A DNA stretch of 64,000 nucleotides from positions 1,798,001-1,862,000 of the forward strand of contig NZ_CP133133.1 in the NCBI RefSeq assembly GCF_030908625.1, in the 5' to 3' direction. The notes below the pieces were generated by a model. That model ran no database searches. It was not told the DNA's origin and saw only the letters and a list, made by a program, of their open reading frames with translations. This stretch comes from Paludicola sp. MB14-C6 (lineage in GTDB: Bacteria; Bacillota; Clostridia; Oscillospirales; Ruminococcaceae). This document shows positions 42,084 to 51,183 of this stretch, one piece after another (within the stretch, counting starts at the first letter, position 1; each line of letters opens with the position of its first letter). The position numbers were made by a program, and so were the translations under genes.

Positions 42084-43046
42084 ATGAAAAAGATAATTAG
42101 CATATCGTTACTTTTATTGGTCGTTTTAGTTACCTTTACTGCTTGTACTGGAGCAAACAGAGTGAAAAAGAAGGTAACTCCATATCCTGTTTCCCTATTA
42201 AATGTTACAATAGATAGAGCACCACTTAAAATAGCATCATTATCTCCGTCAATAACAGAAATTTTGTTAAGCCTTGGATATCAAGAAAAAACAGTAGGCT
42301 ATTCAAGTGATTGCAAAATTCCAAGTGAAGTAAAAGAACCTGTATCAATTGGAACAGGACTAAAACCTGATTTTGAAAAAATAGGGCAAGTGGCTCCTGA
42401 AATTATATTTACCAATGTTCCAATGACAAAGCTTGAAATGTCAAAATTAAATGAAATCGGTATTAAAGTAGTGGTTATGCCTACTGTTAAATCAACAAAA
42501 GAACTGCTAGATCGCTATGTTCAAATTATAACAATCATGTCAGGGCAAATAGAAGCCAATACCAATGGAAAGTCTATTACTGAAGAGATGCAACGTCAGT
42601 TAGATTATATTCAATCAAAAGCCCCTGAAACCAAACCCACTTTTTTATATGTTTCTGCATTAGATCCAATCATTGCAACAGGTGATACTTTTGAAAGCAG
42701 CTTACTTTCTGTAATTGGAACCAATTTAGCTGAAAGCAAAAAGCAATATGCAGTTACAGCTGATGAAGTAAAAGCAATGAATCCTGATATGATTTTTTTC
42801 TCATCCAAGCTAGATAAAGAGCATATTATCGAAAGTGATTTGTTTAAAAACTCCAATGCAGTAAAAAATGAAAAGATATTTGCAGTTGAGCAAGAACAGC
42901 TTACTGTACAAAATATAGATATTGCAGAAGTACTTAGAAAGATTGCAACAACTGTTTATCCGGATAAGGATTTTTCAGAACCGGCTCCGGCTTCATCCAG
43001 CCAACCTGAAAAGAAGAAGTGGTACGAGTTCTTTAAAAAGAATTAG
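42084..43046 (+). CDS. Cobalamin/iron-complex-type ABC binding lipoprotein (orphan)
   Basis: A 320-residue periplasmic-binding-type lipoprotein. MKKIISISLLLLVVLV leads to the lipobox FTAC with the lipidated Cys, then a PBP_2/TroA-like cobalamin/Fe3+ fold: RIASLSPSITEILLSLGYQEKTVGYSS is nearly the BtuF/FepB signature, and VAPEIIFTN the second. The C-terminus ends in a charged tail (SSSQPEKKKWYEFFKKN), unusual for the group. Start is the ATG at 42084 behind ATGGAGGAAATACGTT. No permease or ATPase is beside it, so it must serve a transporter elsewhere or have a different role. Confidence 0.85.
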   Translation: MKKIISISLLLLVVLVTFTACTGANRVKKKVTPYPVSLLNVTIDRAPLKIASLSPSITEILLSLGYQEKTVGYSSDCKIPSEVKEPVSIGTGLKPDFEKIGQVAPEIIFTNVPMTKLEMSKLNEIGIKVVVMPTVKSTKELLDRYVQIITIMSGQIEANTNGKSITEEMQRQLDYIQSKAPETKPTFLYVSALDPIIATGDTFESSLLSVIGTNLAESKKQYAVTADEVKAMNPDMIFFSSKLDKEHIIESDLFKNSNAVKNEKIFAVEQEQLTVQNIDIAEVLRKIATTVYPDKDFSEPAPASSSQPEKKKWYEFFKKN

Positions 43047-43078
43047 TAACGACAATATAAATACTTGTATATGTAGAA

Positions 43079-43120
43079 GTAGTTTGGAATTTTATTTTCA
43101 AACTACGTTTTGCTCTTTTT
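43079..43120 (+). terminator. Terminator behind the binding lipoprotein
   Basis: GTAGTTTG and CAAACTAC form an 8-bp stem with a 12-base loop, followed by GTTTTGCTCTTTTTT. Confidence 0.75.
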
Positions 43121-43187
43121 TACTATTTTATAAGTTATACTATCCATTTGACATGATTATTACAAAAGCAGAAAGGAACGTGTGTAT

Positions 43188-44777
43188 ATGAATTCCGTAA
43201 AAATTTTGGATTCTACCCTTAGGGATGGAGCACAAGGTGAAGGCATTGCGTTTACCAATCGTGATAAGCTTGCGATTGTAAAAAAACTTGATAAGCTAGG
43301 AATTCAATATATTGAAGCCGGAAACCCTGCCTCTAATCCAAAAGACATGGATTTTTTTTATGAAGTAAAGCAATTAAAACTAAAGAATTCAAAAATAGTG
43401 GCTTTTGGTTCTACACGTCATAAAGATAGTAAAATTGATGAAGACAAAAATATATTGTCTTTATTACAAGCCGATACTGATGTCGTAAGTATTTTTGGGA
43501 AAAGCAATGAAGATCATGTAATTGATATACTAAAGGCAACAAAACAACAAAATATCGAAATGATTTTTGATACAATATCCTTTTTTAAAAGCAAAGGAAA
43601 AGAAGTAATTTTTGATGCGGAACATTTTTTTGATGGATATAAAAAAAATGCACAATACACTATGGAAACTCTATTAACTGCTCAAAATGCTGGGGCAGAT
43701 GTGATTGTACTTTGTGATACCAATGGGGGAACATTTTGCGATGAAATTGCTCAAATTATTAACGAGGTAAAGTCACAACTTACTTGTGAAATCGGTATTC
43801 ATTGTCATAATGATATTGGATGTGCCGTTGCTAATTCTGTTATGGCGGTAAAAGGCGGTGCAACTCATGTTCAGGGTACATATATCGGATTTGGAGAACG
43901 TTGTGGAAATGCAAACTTGTCTTCGGTTATTCCCTTATTGCAACTTAAAGAGGGCTATGAATGTATACCAATTGAATATATGCAGCGGCTGACAAAAACT
44001 GCTCGATTTATTGCTGAAGTAACCAACGTAAGCTTAGATAATGCAATTCCCTTTGTAGGAAAAAGTGCTTTTTCTCATAAAGGTGGAATGCATGTTGACG
44101 GTGTGACAAAAAAATCATCTTCATTTGAACATATAGCTCCTGAATCTGTTGGAAATAAACGTCATGTGTTGATTTCCGAGGTTTCTGGCCGTTCAGCAAT
44201 GTTGAGTGTGATCAACGATATTGATCCAACGATTACGAAAGAATCAAAAGAAGCGCAAGAATTGATCGATATTTTAAAAGAGCTTGAGTTCAAAGGATAT
44301 TTATTTGAATCTGCAACTGCAAGTCTTGAATTAGTTATCACGAAGCACCTCAATCAGTTTGATCCTTTTTTTAAATTATTGAGATTTAAAGTAATTGGTG
44401 AGCAAACAGCAGGATTGCATGGTGGATTGGCTTCTGCGATGATAAAAATTCAAGTAGGAGAGGAAACAGAAATTACAGCAGCAGAAGGAGAAGGTCCTGT
44501 TCACGCATTGGATATTGCGTTAAAAAAAGCAGTACAAAGATTTTATCCTGCTGCCAAAAATATAAGGCTGATTGACTATAAAGTTAGAGTCATTGAACCT
44601 AGTGATGCAACTGCAGCGTTAGTTCGTGTTATGATTGTGTCCAGTGATGGAACAGATATTTGGACTACCGTTGGTGTGTCTCGAGACATTATTGATGCGA
44701 GCCTTCATGCGCTTTTAGATTCTGTTGAATATAAGCTCATGAAAGAAAAAAAATATAATGATAGTGAAGAAGAATAG
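43188..44777 (+). CDS. cimA: (R)-citramalate synthase
   Basis: Condenses pyruvate and acetyl-CoA to citramalate, the start of the threonine-independent isoleucine route. The 529-residue protein shows the CimA-type start ILDSTLRDGAQGEGIAFT, VVSIFGKSNEDHV, LCDTNGGTFCDEI, GIHCHNDIGCAVANS and GFGERCGNANLSSV, with a C-terminal LeuA dimer domain (about 400-520). The sequence fits the bacterial CimA group better than LeuA (TLRDG-QGEG rather than TLRDGEQSPG). ATG at 43188 with AAAGGAAC ten bases upstream; a GTG two codons earlier is in frame. Confidence 0.93.
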   Translation: MNSVKILDSTLRDGAQGEGIAFTNRDKLAIVKKLDKLGIQYIEAGNPASNPKDMDFFYEVKQLKLKNSKIVAFGSTRHKDSKIDEDKNILSLLQADTDVVSIFGKSNEDHVIDILKATKQQNIEMIFDTISFFKSKGKEVIFDAEHFFDGYKKNAQYTMETLLTAQNAGADVIVLCDTNGGTFCDEIAQIINEVKSQLTCEIGIHCHNDIGCAVANSVMAVKGGATHVQGTYIGFGERCGNANLSSVIPLLQLKEGYECIPIEYMQRLTKTARFIAEVTNVSLDNAIPFVGKSAFSHKGGMHVDGVTKKSSSFEHIAPESVGNKRHVLISEVSGRSAMLSVINDIDPTITKESKEAQELIDILKELEFKGYLFESATASLELVITKHLNQFDPFFKLLRFKVIGEQTAGLHGGLASAMIKIQVGEETEITAAEGEGPVHALDIALKKAVQRFYPAAKNIRLIDYKVRVIEPSDATAALVRVMIVSSDGTDIWTTVGVSRDIIDASLHALLDSVEYKLMKEKKYNDSEEE

Positions 44778-44843
44778 GATTATGATTTTTGAAATTCATT
44801 TGAACAATAATTTTGAATTTAAATGAAATTGGTATTGATCTTA

Positions 44844-44876
44844 GGACACGAAATAGTATCGTGTCCAAATTTATTT
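44844..44876 (+). terminator. Terminator of cimA
   Basis: GGACACGA and TCGTGTCC form an 8-bp stem with a 7-base loop, followed by AAATTTATTTT. Confidence 0.78.
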
Positions 44877-44905
44877 TATAGATTAAAAAGAGAGAGGAAA
44901 AGAAA

Positions 44906-46282
44906 ATGGATCAAGTAAAAGAAAATAAAATGGGATCCAAACCAATGTTTGGTTTAATTATGACAATGTCGCTACCGGCAATGTTCTCTATGCTTGTGCA
45001 ATCGTTATATAATATTGTTGACAGCTACTTTGTAGCTAAATTAGGCACACAAGCATTTACAGCAGTATCACTTGCATTCCCAATTCAAATGCTAATTCTT
45101 TCTGTAGCAATTGGTACAGGAATCGGAATTAACTCAGTTGTATCAAGAAGGCTTGGAGAAGGCAATAAAGATAAAGCAAGCAAAGCAGCAACACATGGAC
45201 TGTTTTTAGCGTTAATTTCGGGTGTAGTCTTTGCAGTGCTTGGCATTTTATTTACAAAAATGTTTCTACAAGTATTTACATCTGATCCCGCTATTTTAAA
45301 AATGGGCTGTGACTATACTTATATTGTTACTATTTTTTCAGTTGGAATTTTTATGGAAATCAATATTGAAAAGACGCTGCAAGCAACAGGTAATATGATA
45401 TATCCAATGATGTTCCAGCTATCTGGTGCAATCACAAATATTATTTTAGACCCAATTTTGATTTTTGGTTTATTCGGTTTCCCTAAAATGGGCGTTGTAG
45501 GTGCAGCGGTTGCAACTGTCGTTGGTCAAATGGTAGCTATGACATTTAGTATTATTATTGTTGAGATAAAAAGTCATGATGTGCATATCGCATTTAAAGG
45601 ATTTCGATTTGAATGGAAAACAATACGTGATATTTATGCTGTCGGTTTTCCGGCAATTATTATGCAATCAATTGCATCTGTGTTAACAACTGCACTAAAC
45701 GGGATTTTAATCGGATTTAGTGAAGCTGCGGTTAATGTTCTGGGAGTATACTTTAAATTACAATCTTTCGTTTTCATGCCGGTGTTTGGATTGATGCAAG
45801 GTGTTATGCCTGTTTTGGGTTATAATTACGGTGCAAGAAATCGTAAGAGGGTAGTTTCAGCATTAAAAATAGGTACTGCTATTGCAATTGTAATTATGGC
45901 ATTGGGTACAATCTTATTTGCTTCCATTCCTGATAAACTACTGCGTATTTTTAATGCAAATGCAGAAATGCTTGAAATTGGTGTAGTGGCATTCCGACTA
46001 ATTTGTATTTGTTTTATTCCTGCGGCAATTGGTATTATGTCGTCAACATTGTTTCAGGCAATCGGTATGGGAACAAGAAGCTTAATCATTTCGGTTTTAA
46101 GGCAATTGGTTGTTTTATTACCGGCAGCATACCTATTTTCATTTTGGGGCGTAAATTATGTATGGTTAGCATTTCCTTTATCTGAAATGATATCCCTGAT
46201 TGTGGCAATCAGTATAACAATAGCTGTGTTTAAAAAGAATATTAATACATTAACCCCATTAGATAATCAGCTAGTTAATTGA
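44906..46282 (+). CDS. MATE family multidrug/sodium antiporter
   Basis: A 458-residue, 12-helix membrane exporter of the MATE (MatE/NorM-DinF) family, which pumps out organic cations using Na+ or H+. Characteristic stretches are LPAMFSMLVQSLYNIVDSYFVAKLG in helix 1, GIGINSVVSRRLGEG and the mirrored QGVMPVLGYNYGARNRKRV in the second half. The ATG at 44906 has AGAGAGGAAAAGAAA upstream. It is monocistronic with its own terminator. Substrate unknown. Confidence 0.93.
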   Translation: MDQVKENKMGSKPMFGLIMTMSLPAMFSMLVQSLYNIVDSYFVAKLGTQAFTAVSLAFPIQMLILSVAIGTGIGINSVVSRRLGEGNKDKASKAATHGLFLALISGVVFAVLGILFTKMFLQVFTSDPAILKMGCDYTYIVTIFSVGIFMEINIEKTLQATGNMIYPMMFQLSGAITNIILDPILIFGLFGFPKMGVVGAAVATVVGQMVAMTFSIIIVEIKSHDVHIAFKGFRFEWKTIRDIYAVGFPAIIMQSIASVLTTALNGILIGFSEAAVNVLGVYFKLQSFVFMPVFGLMQGVMPVLGYNYGARNRKRVVSALKIGTAIAIVIMALGTILFASIPDKLLRIFNANAEMLEIGVVAFRLICICFIPAAIGIMSSTLFQAIGMGTRSLIISVLRQLVVLLPAAYLFSFWGVNYVWLAFPLSEMISLIVAISITIAVFKKNINTLTPLDNQLVN

Positions 46283-46327
46283 TATGTTGTCAATTAAACA
46301 GGTCAAATTGAATAGAAAAGCATGAAT

Positions 46328-46368
46328 AAAGGATACTACAACTCGTAAGAGAAAGTAGTATCCTTTTT
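46328..46368 (+). terminator. Terminator of the MATE gene
   Basis: AAAGGATACTAC and GTAGTATCCTTT form a 12-bp stem with a 15-base loop, followed by TTTTT. Confidence 0.9.
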
Positions 46369-46592
46369 GATATATTAAGGTAACCAGATAAGAATAATCC
46401 TTTTTCTAGCAAGGTAAAGGTTTGTCATTAATTAATATTTCATATTGACTCACAATTCTATTAGTAGCCAATTCACCCATATACTTTAAATGAAGCAATA
46501 ATATTTAATTGTATTTATTAGAACTAATTACAGTTTTACTATAAATATTAGTTAACTTACTTTATTGTTAATTATAACAAAAACGTCCTGCA
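46369..46592. other. AT-rich spacer with no recognised gene
   Basis: About 220 bases between the MATE terminator and the ABC-operon control region. I see no open reading frame with an RBS, no RNA motif and no repeat here. Confidence 0.5.
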
Positions 46593-46614
46593 AATTTGTT
46601 TATATATACAAATT
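46593..46614 (+). promoter_or_regulatory. Inverted repeat upstream of the ABC-operon promoter
   Basis: AATTTGT and ACAAATT flank an 8-base spacer, ending 23 bases before the -35. A possible binding site for the operon's RpiR regulator or another factor; no proof. Confidence 0.35.
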
Positions 46615-46637
46615 GAAGAATAAATGTAAATATATTC

Positions 46638-46666
46638 TTGACATTTTTTATAAATTTTGATATTAT
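46638..46666 (+). promoter_or_regulatory. Promoter of the muropeptide-sugar operon
   Basis: A perfect -35 TTGACA (46638-46643), 17-base spacer and TATTAT (46661-46666). Confidence 0.7.
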
Positions 46667-46682
46667 AATTTCAAAGAATGGC

Positions 46683-46704
46683 ACACTTTATAAAACAAAA
46701 GTGT
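46683..46704 (+). promoter_or_regulatory. Operator-like inverted repeat just behind the promoter
   Basis: ACACTTT and AAAGTGT flank an 8-base spacer, about 10 to 31 bases after the expected transcription start, a classic place for a repressor. It could equally be a small stem in the mRNA leader. Confidence 0.4.
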
Positions 46705-46728
46705 CAAATACATATTTTGGAGGATACT

Positions 46729-48291
46729 ATGAAAAAATTTTTAGCAGCATCATTATCACTTGCAATTATTCTCTCATTGTTTGCAGGATGCTCTAATCCT
46801 ACAGACCGGCAAAAGACTTCATCACAGTCAAATGCACCAGCGCAGCCAGTCAAATTTTCAATGCTCTATTCCGACAATGCGACACTGCCATTTAAAGCTG
46901 ACTGGAAATCTGTAATTGAAGCCCAAAAATCAGCAAATGCTGAAGTTACTTTTGAAGTTGTTCCAATTGCAGACTACCAGCAAAAAGTTTCCCTAGGTTT
47001 AAATACGGGTACAGCACCAGAGGTAATTTTATATCAAACTGTTACAAAAGGAGAACTTGCCGCTTTAGCATTAAACGGTGCAATTGCTCCAATTAGTGAT
47101 TATTCAGATCTAACTCCTAACTTTAATAAAACGGTAAAGGAATTAGGCCTTGAGGAAGATGTAAAAAATTTATCTCTAAAAGACGGTAAAAGATATTTTA
47201 TGCCGGCATTATTCGATAAACCGTTTTATGATGGTGGACTTTTGATTCGTCAAGATTTACTTGATAAATTTAGTCTACCTGCACCAAAAACGTTTGAGGA
47301 TTTGTATACTGTTTTAAAGAAATTTAAAGAAGCAGATCCAAAGTCTTATCCATTAACTACATTAGTTGAACCTCGTGTTCTATTTAGAATGACAATGCCT
47401 AGCTTTGGAATTTCACTAGGCAAAAATGCTTCCACAGGAACTCATGTACTTTCATGGGATTATAGTAAAAAGCAATACTTTGCTGGAGCAACAAGTGACC
47501 TATATAAACAATACCTAACATATTTTGCACGTCTTTATAAAGAAGGCTTATTTGATCCTGAAATGGTTAATGCAGGCGATAAATGGACGAGTAAAATGGC
47601 AACAGGTGCTTCAGCAGCATCATGGGCTTATTATGACCAAATTGGCGGAATTGTTTCTAATTCAAAAGTTCAAGGTATTAAATTTAATATGCTTCCTCCA
47701 TTAGCTGGACCGGCTGGTGCACACCATCAACCAAAGAGTAAAACAGGCGGCGGCGCATTATTTACGAAAAAAGCAATGGAAAGATCAGATTTTAAAGAAA
47801 TAGTAAAAGCCGTTGATAAAATGTTCTATGACTCAGCAAATGCACAAATGTGGTGCATGGGATTTGAAGGCGAAACATATACAAAAGATGGCGATAAGAT
47901 TACATATGCAAAAGAAATCGTAGATTCACCAAATGGTGTTTACAAAGAATTGCAATTAAAATATGGTCTTGGCGTAGATGTGTTACAACAAGTTTGGATT
48001 AACCAAAGAGAAATGACAAAGTATGATGCAAACTATGCAGCTATCAACAAAACTGTTGCACAAATGGATGATGCCATTCAAGTAATTCCTCCTGCAGCTA
48101 AGTTTGATGACATGCAAGCTGAAAAAGCCGGATTGCTTCAAGCTCCTTTAGCTAGCGTCTTTGATGTATGGAATAATGACTTTATCACTGGTAAAAAGAG
48201 TATTGATAAAGATTGGGCAACTTATGTAAAAGAGATGGAAAGCAAAGGAATTAACGATCTAGTAAAACTTTATAATGATCACTTAAAGTAA
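46729..48291 (+). CDS. Extracellular sugar-binding lipoprotein of a CUT1 ABC importer
   Basis: A 520-residue solute-binding lipoprotein. Signal peptide MKKFLAASLSLAIILSLF with lipobox FAGC; a family-1 (LplA/YtcQ-like) binding protein with FSMLYSDNATLPFKADW, then YQQKVSLGLNTGTAPEVILYQT. The size matches LplA-type proteins for oligosaccharides. The start is the ATG at 46729 behind TTGGAGGATACT. It heads the operon with two permeases, RpiR, nagZ, anmK and murQ, so the ligand is probably a MurNAc- or GlcNAc-MurNAc-type sugar (inference). Confidence 0.88.
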   Translation: MKKFLAASLSLAIILSLFAGCSNPTDRQKTSSQSNAPAQPVKFSMLYSDNATLPFKADWKSVIEAQKSANAEVTFEVVPIADYQQKVSLGLNTGTAPEVILYQTVTKGELAALALNGAIAPISDYSDLTPNFNKTVKELGLEEDVKNLSLKDGKRYFMPALFDKPFYDGGLLIRQDLLDKFSLPAPKTFEDLYTVLKKFKEADPKSYPLTTLVEPRVLFRMTMPSFGISLGKNASTGTHVLSWDYSKKQYFAGATSDLYKQYLTYFARLYKEGLFDPEMVNAGDKWTSKMATGASAASWAYYDQIGGIVSNSKVQGIKFNMLPPLAGPAGAHHQPKSKTGGGALFTKKAMERSDFKEIVKAVDKMFYDSANAQMWCMGFEGETYTKDGDKITYAKEIVDSPNGVYKELQLKYGLGVDVLQQVWINQREMTKYDANYAAINKTVAQMDDAIQVIPPAAKFDDMQAEKAGLLQAPLASVFDVWNNDFITGKKSIDKDWATYVKEMESKGINDLVKLYNDHLK

Positions 48292-48301
48292 TTTAATTTT
48301 T

Positions 48302-48336
48302 AGGGATAGGGGTGTAGTAGCTACGCCCCTGTCCTA
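48302..48336 (+). promoter_or_regulatory. Stem-loop between the binding protein and permease genes
   Basis: AGGGATAGGGGTGTAG pairs with CTACGCCCCTGTCCT around a 3-base loop (about 14 bp, with G-U pairs); a T-run (GTTTTTTG) comes 13 bases later. Such stems often protect the binding-protein mRNA and reduce permease expression. Confidence 0.65.
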
Positions 48337-48368
48337 TATAAATCGGGTTTTTTGAACAGGAGGAAATG

Positions 48369-49307
48369 ATGAAAACGATATCAAAACCATCTCTCAATAA
48401 ATCTTCTAATAAGAAGTATTTTAAAAAATACTGGCAGCTATATGCTATGATGCTTTTACCAATTATTTATTTTATTATATTTAAATATACGCCTATGTTT
48501 GGAAATATACTTGCATTTAGGCGGTTTAAGCCGGGTGGTTCTGCCTTTGGAAATCGCTTTGTAGGTTTTGCATATTTTAAAATGTTCATGACAGATAGTG
48601 CTTTTTGGCGTGCGTTTTGCAATACATTAATACTTTCAATACTTAATATTATAGTGAACTTCCCAATACCTATTATTTTTGCGATATTACTTAACGAAAT
48701 GAAATTCTTTCGATTTAAAAAATTTATTCAAACTGCCTCTTATATGCCTCGCTTCGTTTCGACCGTAGTTGTAATTTCTATGTTGGGAGAAATCCTTTCT
48801 CCTAGCTCCGGTATCGTGAATCGCATGTTAAGCGATTTATTCGGAATGCAACCAATATTCTTTCTAAATGAGCCAGGCTATTTCAGAATTCTCTATATTT
48901 TAACAGACACATGGCAGTACACAGGTTGGACAGCAATCATTTATCTTGCAGCTATTACAGGCGTTAGTTCCGAATTGTTTGAGGCCGCAAAGATTGATGG
49001 TGCAAATAGATTTAAGCAAATTATCTATGTGACAATTCCTTCAATCATGCCAACCATTATGGTTATGCTCATTCTAAATGTTGGCAGGTTGTTAAGTGTT
49101 GGATTTGAAAAAGTGTTGTTACTTTATACTCCAAATAACGCAGCAGTCAGCGATATTATTGATACGTTGGTATATCGGGTTGGTATGCAAAATCAAAATT
49201 ACTCCTATGCAACTGCAGTTGGACTTTTCGGCGGTATTATAGGTTTAATTCTTGTAAGTAGTGCCAACTGGTTCAGTAGAAAAGTATCGGGTGAGAGCAT
49301 TTATTAG
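48369..49307 (+). CDS. ABC sugar permease, LplB type
   Basis: A 312-residue permease with six helices. The start KKYFKKYWQLYAMMLLPIIYFIIFKYTPMFGNILAFRRF is typical of LplB-like permeases, and the EAA loop reads LFEAAKIDGANRFKQIIYVTIP, which contacts the ATPase. Two adjacent ATGs, 48366 and 48369, are possible behind AGGAGG; the second has the better spacing. It forms the importer with the binding protein before it and the permease behind it. No ATPase gene is in the operon; a shared MsmX/MsmK-type ATPase is the usual solution in such CUT1 systems. Confidence 0.9.
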   Translation: MKTISKPSLNKSSNKKYFKKYWQLYAMMLLPIIYFIIFKYTPMFGNILAFRRFKPGGSAFGNRFVGFAYFKMFMTDSAFWRAFCNTLILSILNIIVNFPIPIIFAILLNEMKFFRFKKFIQTASYMPRFVSTVVVISMLGEILSPSSGIVNRMLSDLFGMQPIFFLNEPGYFRILYILTDTWQYTGWTAIIYLAAITGVSSELFEAAKIDGANRFKQIIYVTIPSIMPTIMVMLILNVGRLLSVGFEKVLLLYTPNNAAVSDIIDTLVYRVGMQNQNYSYATAVGLFGGIIGLILVSSANWFSRKVSGESIY

Positions 49308-49346
49308 TGCTTTGTAGCCTAATTATAAAAAGATGGAGAGTTTTAT

Positions 49347-50213
49347 ATGAAAATTACTTCAAAGGGTGAACGTGCATTTGATATCATAAATATGATTATT
49401 ATGTGTCTAGTTGGTGCGGTTTGCTTTTTTCCATTTATATATATGATTGCGCTTTCTTTTTCTAGTGCGGATGCAGTTATCAATAATAAAGTTTCCTTAT
49501 GGCCGGTTGGTTTTACTATTGATGCGTATAAAGAGATATTTTCATATCCGAACTTTTTTAGGGCATATGGAAATACAATATTTTATACAATTGTAGGTAC
49601 ATTCATCTCTTTAACAATGACAATTCTCTTTGCTTATCCACTTTCTAAGAACTTTTTAAAGGGAAGAAGTATCATTATGAAACTGGTGGTCTTCTCTATG
49701 TTTTTCTCTGGTGGTTTAATTCCAAACTACCTTGTTGTAGCTTCATTGCATCTTACAAATACAATATGGGCAATGCTATTGCCATTTGCAATTAACCAGT
49801 TTAATCTCATTATCCTGATTAACTTCTTCAAGGGTATCCCTGAAGAGATTGAAGAGGCGGCTATAATTGATGGCCTTGATTATTTTAATATACTCATTCG
49901 CATTGTATTGCCTTTGTCGTTACCAGCGATTGCAACCATTTCACTTTATACAGCAGTTTTCTTTTGGAGTGATTGGTTTAATGGTTTAATCTATCTAAAA
50001 GCAGATCAGTTCCCGGTAATGCTATACTTACGTAATATTGTAAATGGTGCAGCATCAGTTGGTGATGGAGCAGGATCCGCTGATAAAACTACGATAGAAA
50101 TTACAATAAAATCTGCAGTAATTATGACAACGACAATACCAATTATTTGTTTATATCCTTTCTTACAAAAATTCTTCGTTAAAGGATTAACTTTAGGTTC
50201 AGTAAAAGGATAA
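49347..50213 (+). CDS. ABC sugar permease, YtcP/LplC type
   Basis: A 288-residue, six-helix partner permease: ICFFPFIYMIALSFSS-like first helix, KNFLKGRSIIMKLVVFSMFFSGGLIPNYLV, and the EAA loop EIEEAAIIDGLDYFNILIRIVLPLS. The C-terminus PFLQKFFVKGLTLGSVKG is the family's usual end. ATG at 49347 behind ATGGAGAGTTTTAT, 39 bases after the first permease. Confidence 0.9.
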   Translation: MKITSKGERAFDIINMIIMCLVGAVCFFPFIYMIALSFSSADAVINNKVSLWPVGFTIDAYKEIFSYPNFFRAYGNTIFYTIVGTFISLTMTILFAYPLSKNFLKGRSIIMKLVVFSMFFSGGLIPNYLVVASLHLTNTIWAMLLPFAINQFNLIILINFFKGIPEEIEEAAIIDGLDYFNILIRIVLPLSLPAIATISLYTAVFFWSDWFNGLIYLKADQFPVMLYLRNIVNGAASVGDGAGSADKTTIEITIKSAVIMTTTIPIICLYPFLQKFFVKGLTLGSVKG

Positions 50214-50240
50214 CATACAATAAAAGAAAATAACCAAGTG

Positions 50241-50252
50241 TGATACATATCA
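50241..50252 (+). promoter_or_regulatory. Small palindrome before the RpiR gene
   Basis: TGATA-CA-TATCA is a perfect 5+5 palindrome in the leader between the second permease and the RpiR gene. It may be an operator, but it is short enough to be chance. Confidence 0.25.
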
Positions 50253-50291
50253 TAGCGTTACTTTGGATAGAAAGTTTTAGGAGTGAAGATA

Positions 50292-51164
50292 TTGACTGAT
50301 ATCGAACTGAAAATTAGAGAATATTTAAGTGATTTAACGAGTGCAGAGCAAAGAGCGGCTAAGTATCTAAGTAGTAATTTTGAAAGTGCATTAAAAATGT
50401 CAGTAGATGATTTAGCTTATAATTCAAAGGTGAGCAAAGCAACGTGGATTCGTTTTAGTAAAAGCTTAGGCTATGAGGGAATTAAAGACTTAAAAAAAGC
50501 AATGATAACAAACTTACAAAACGCCGTTAATGAGAGCCAAGCAAAAAACGAAAGTGAATTTCCCGAACTTAAAAATAATAATACCATTAAAAATGTTGTT
50601 GCAAGAATAACGGAGAATAGTATTACAGCAATTCGAGACACTGCATTGTTAGTTGATGAACAAGTGGTGGAAAATGCAGCGAAAGAAATAGCAAAAGCTC
50701 GCTCTATACGTATTTTTGGTGTTGCTGCATCTGGGGTTGTCGCAAAGGACTTAGCTCAAAAGCTTACCCGTATTGGGAAATGTGTTGTTTATTTTGAGGA
50801 TTTTCATGAAAATTTGTTATCAACATCTTGCATTCAAGCAGATGATGTAGCAGTATTTATATCATGTTCAGGCAGAACCAAAGAAATAGTGGAGTTATTG
50901 CACATTGTAAAACAAAGGGGCGCAAAAATTGTTGCAATAACAAAATTCGGAAAAAATGATTTAACTGAGATTGCCGATTTTAAACTCATAATGAGTTCTC
51001 CGGAAAATGAGAAACGTATTGGAGCAACCAGCTCACGAATGGCTCAGCTCATTGTGGTAGATATTTTATATAGTACTATTTTGAAAAATGATGTTCAGAA
51101 TGTAACCAAACATTTAAATGATAGTTATGTCATTAGCAGACATTTTAAAGATTTGACAAATTGA
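50292..51164 (+). CDS. RpiR-family transcriptional regulator (MurR-like)
   Basis: A 290-residue regulator with an N-terminal RpiR helix-turn-helix (LTSAEQRAAKYLSSNFESALKMSVDDLAYNSKVSKATWIRFSKSLGYEGIKDL) and a C-terminal SIS domain (ARSIRIFGVAASGVVAKDLAQKL, VAVFISCSGRTKEI), which binds a phosphosugar. In known MurR proteins the effector is MurNAc-6-P, the MurQ substrate made by AnmK here. A TTG at 50292 is taken as start with GGAG 8 bases upstream; the GTG at 50283 abuts the RBS. It probably controls this operon. Confidence 0.88.
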   Translation: MTDIELKIREYLSDLTSAEQRAAKYLSSNFESALKMSVDDLAYNSKVSKATWIRFSKSLGYEGIKDLKKAMITNLQNAVNESQAKNESEFPELKNNNTIKNVVARITENSITAIRDTALLVDEQVVENAAKEIAKARSIRIFGVAASGVVAKDLAQKLTRIGKCVVYFEDFHENLLSTSCIQADDVAVFISCSGRTKEIVELLHIVKQRGAKIVAITKFGKNDLTEIADFKLIMSSPENEKRIGATSSRMAQLIVVDILYSTILKNDVQNVTKHLNDSYVISRHFKDLTN

Positions 51165-51183
51165 CTAAGGGTGGAATAAAATC

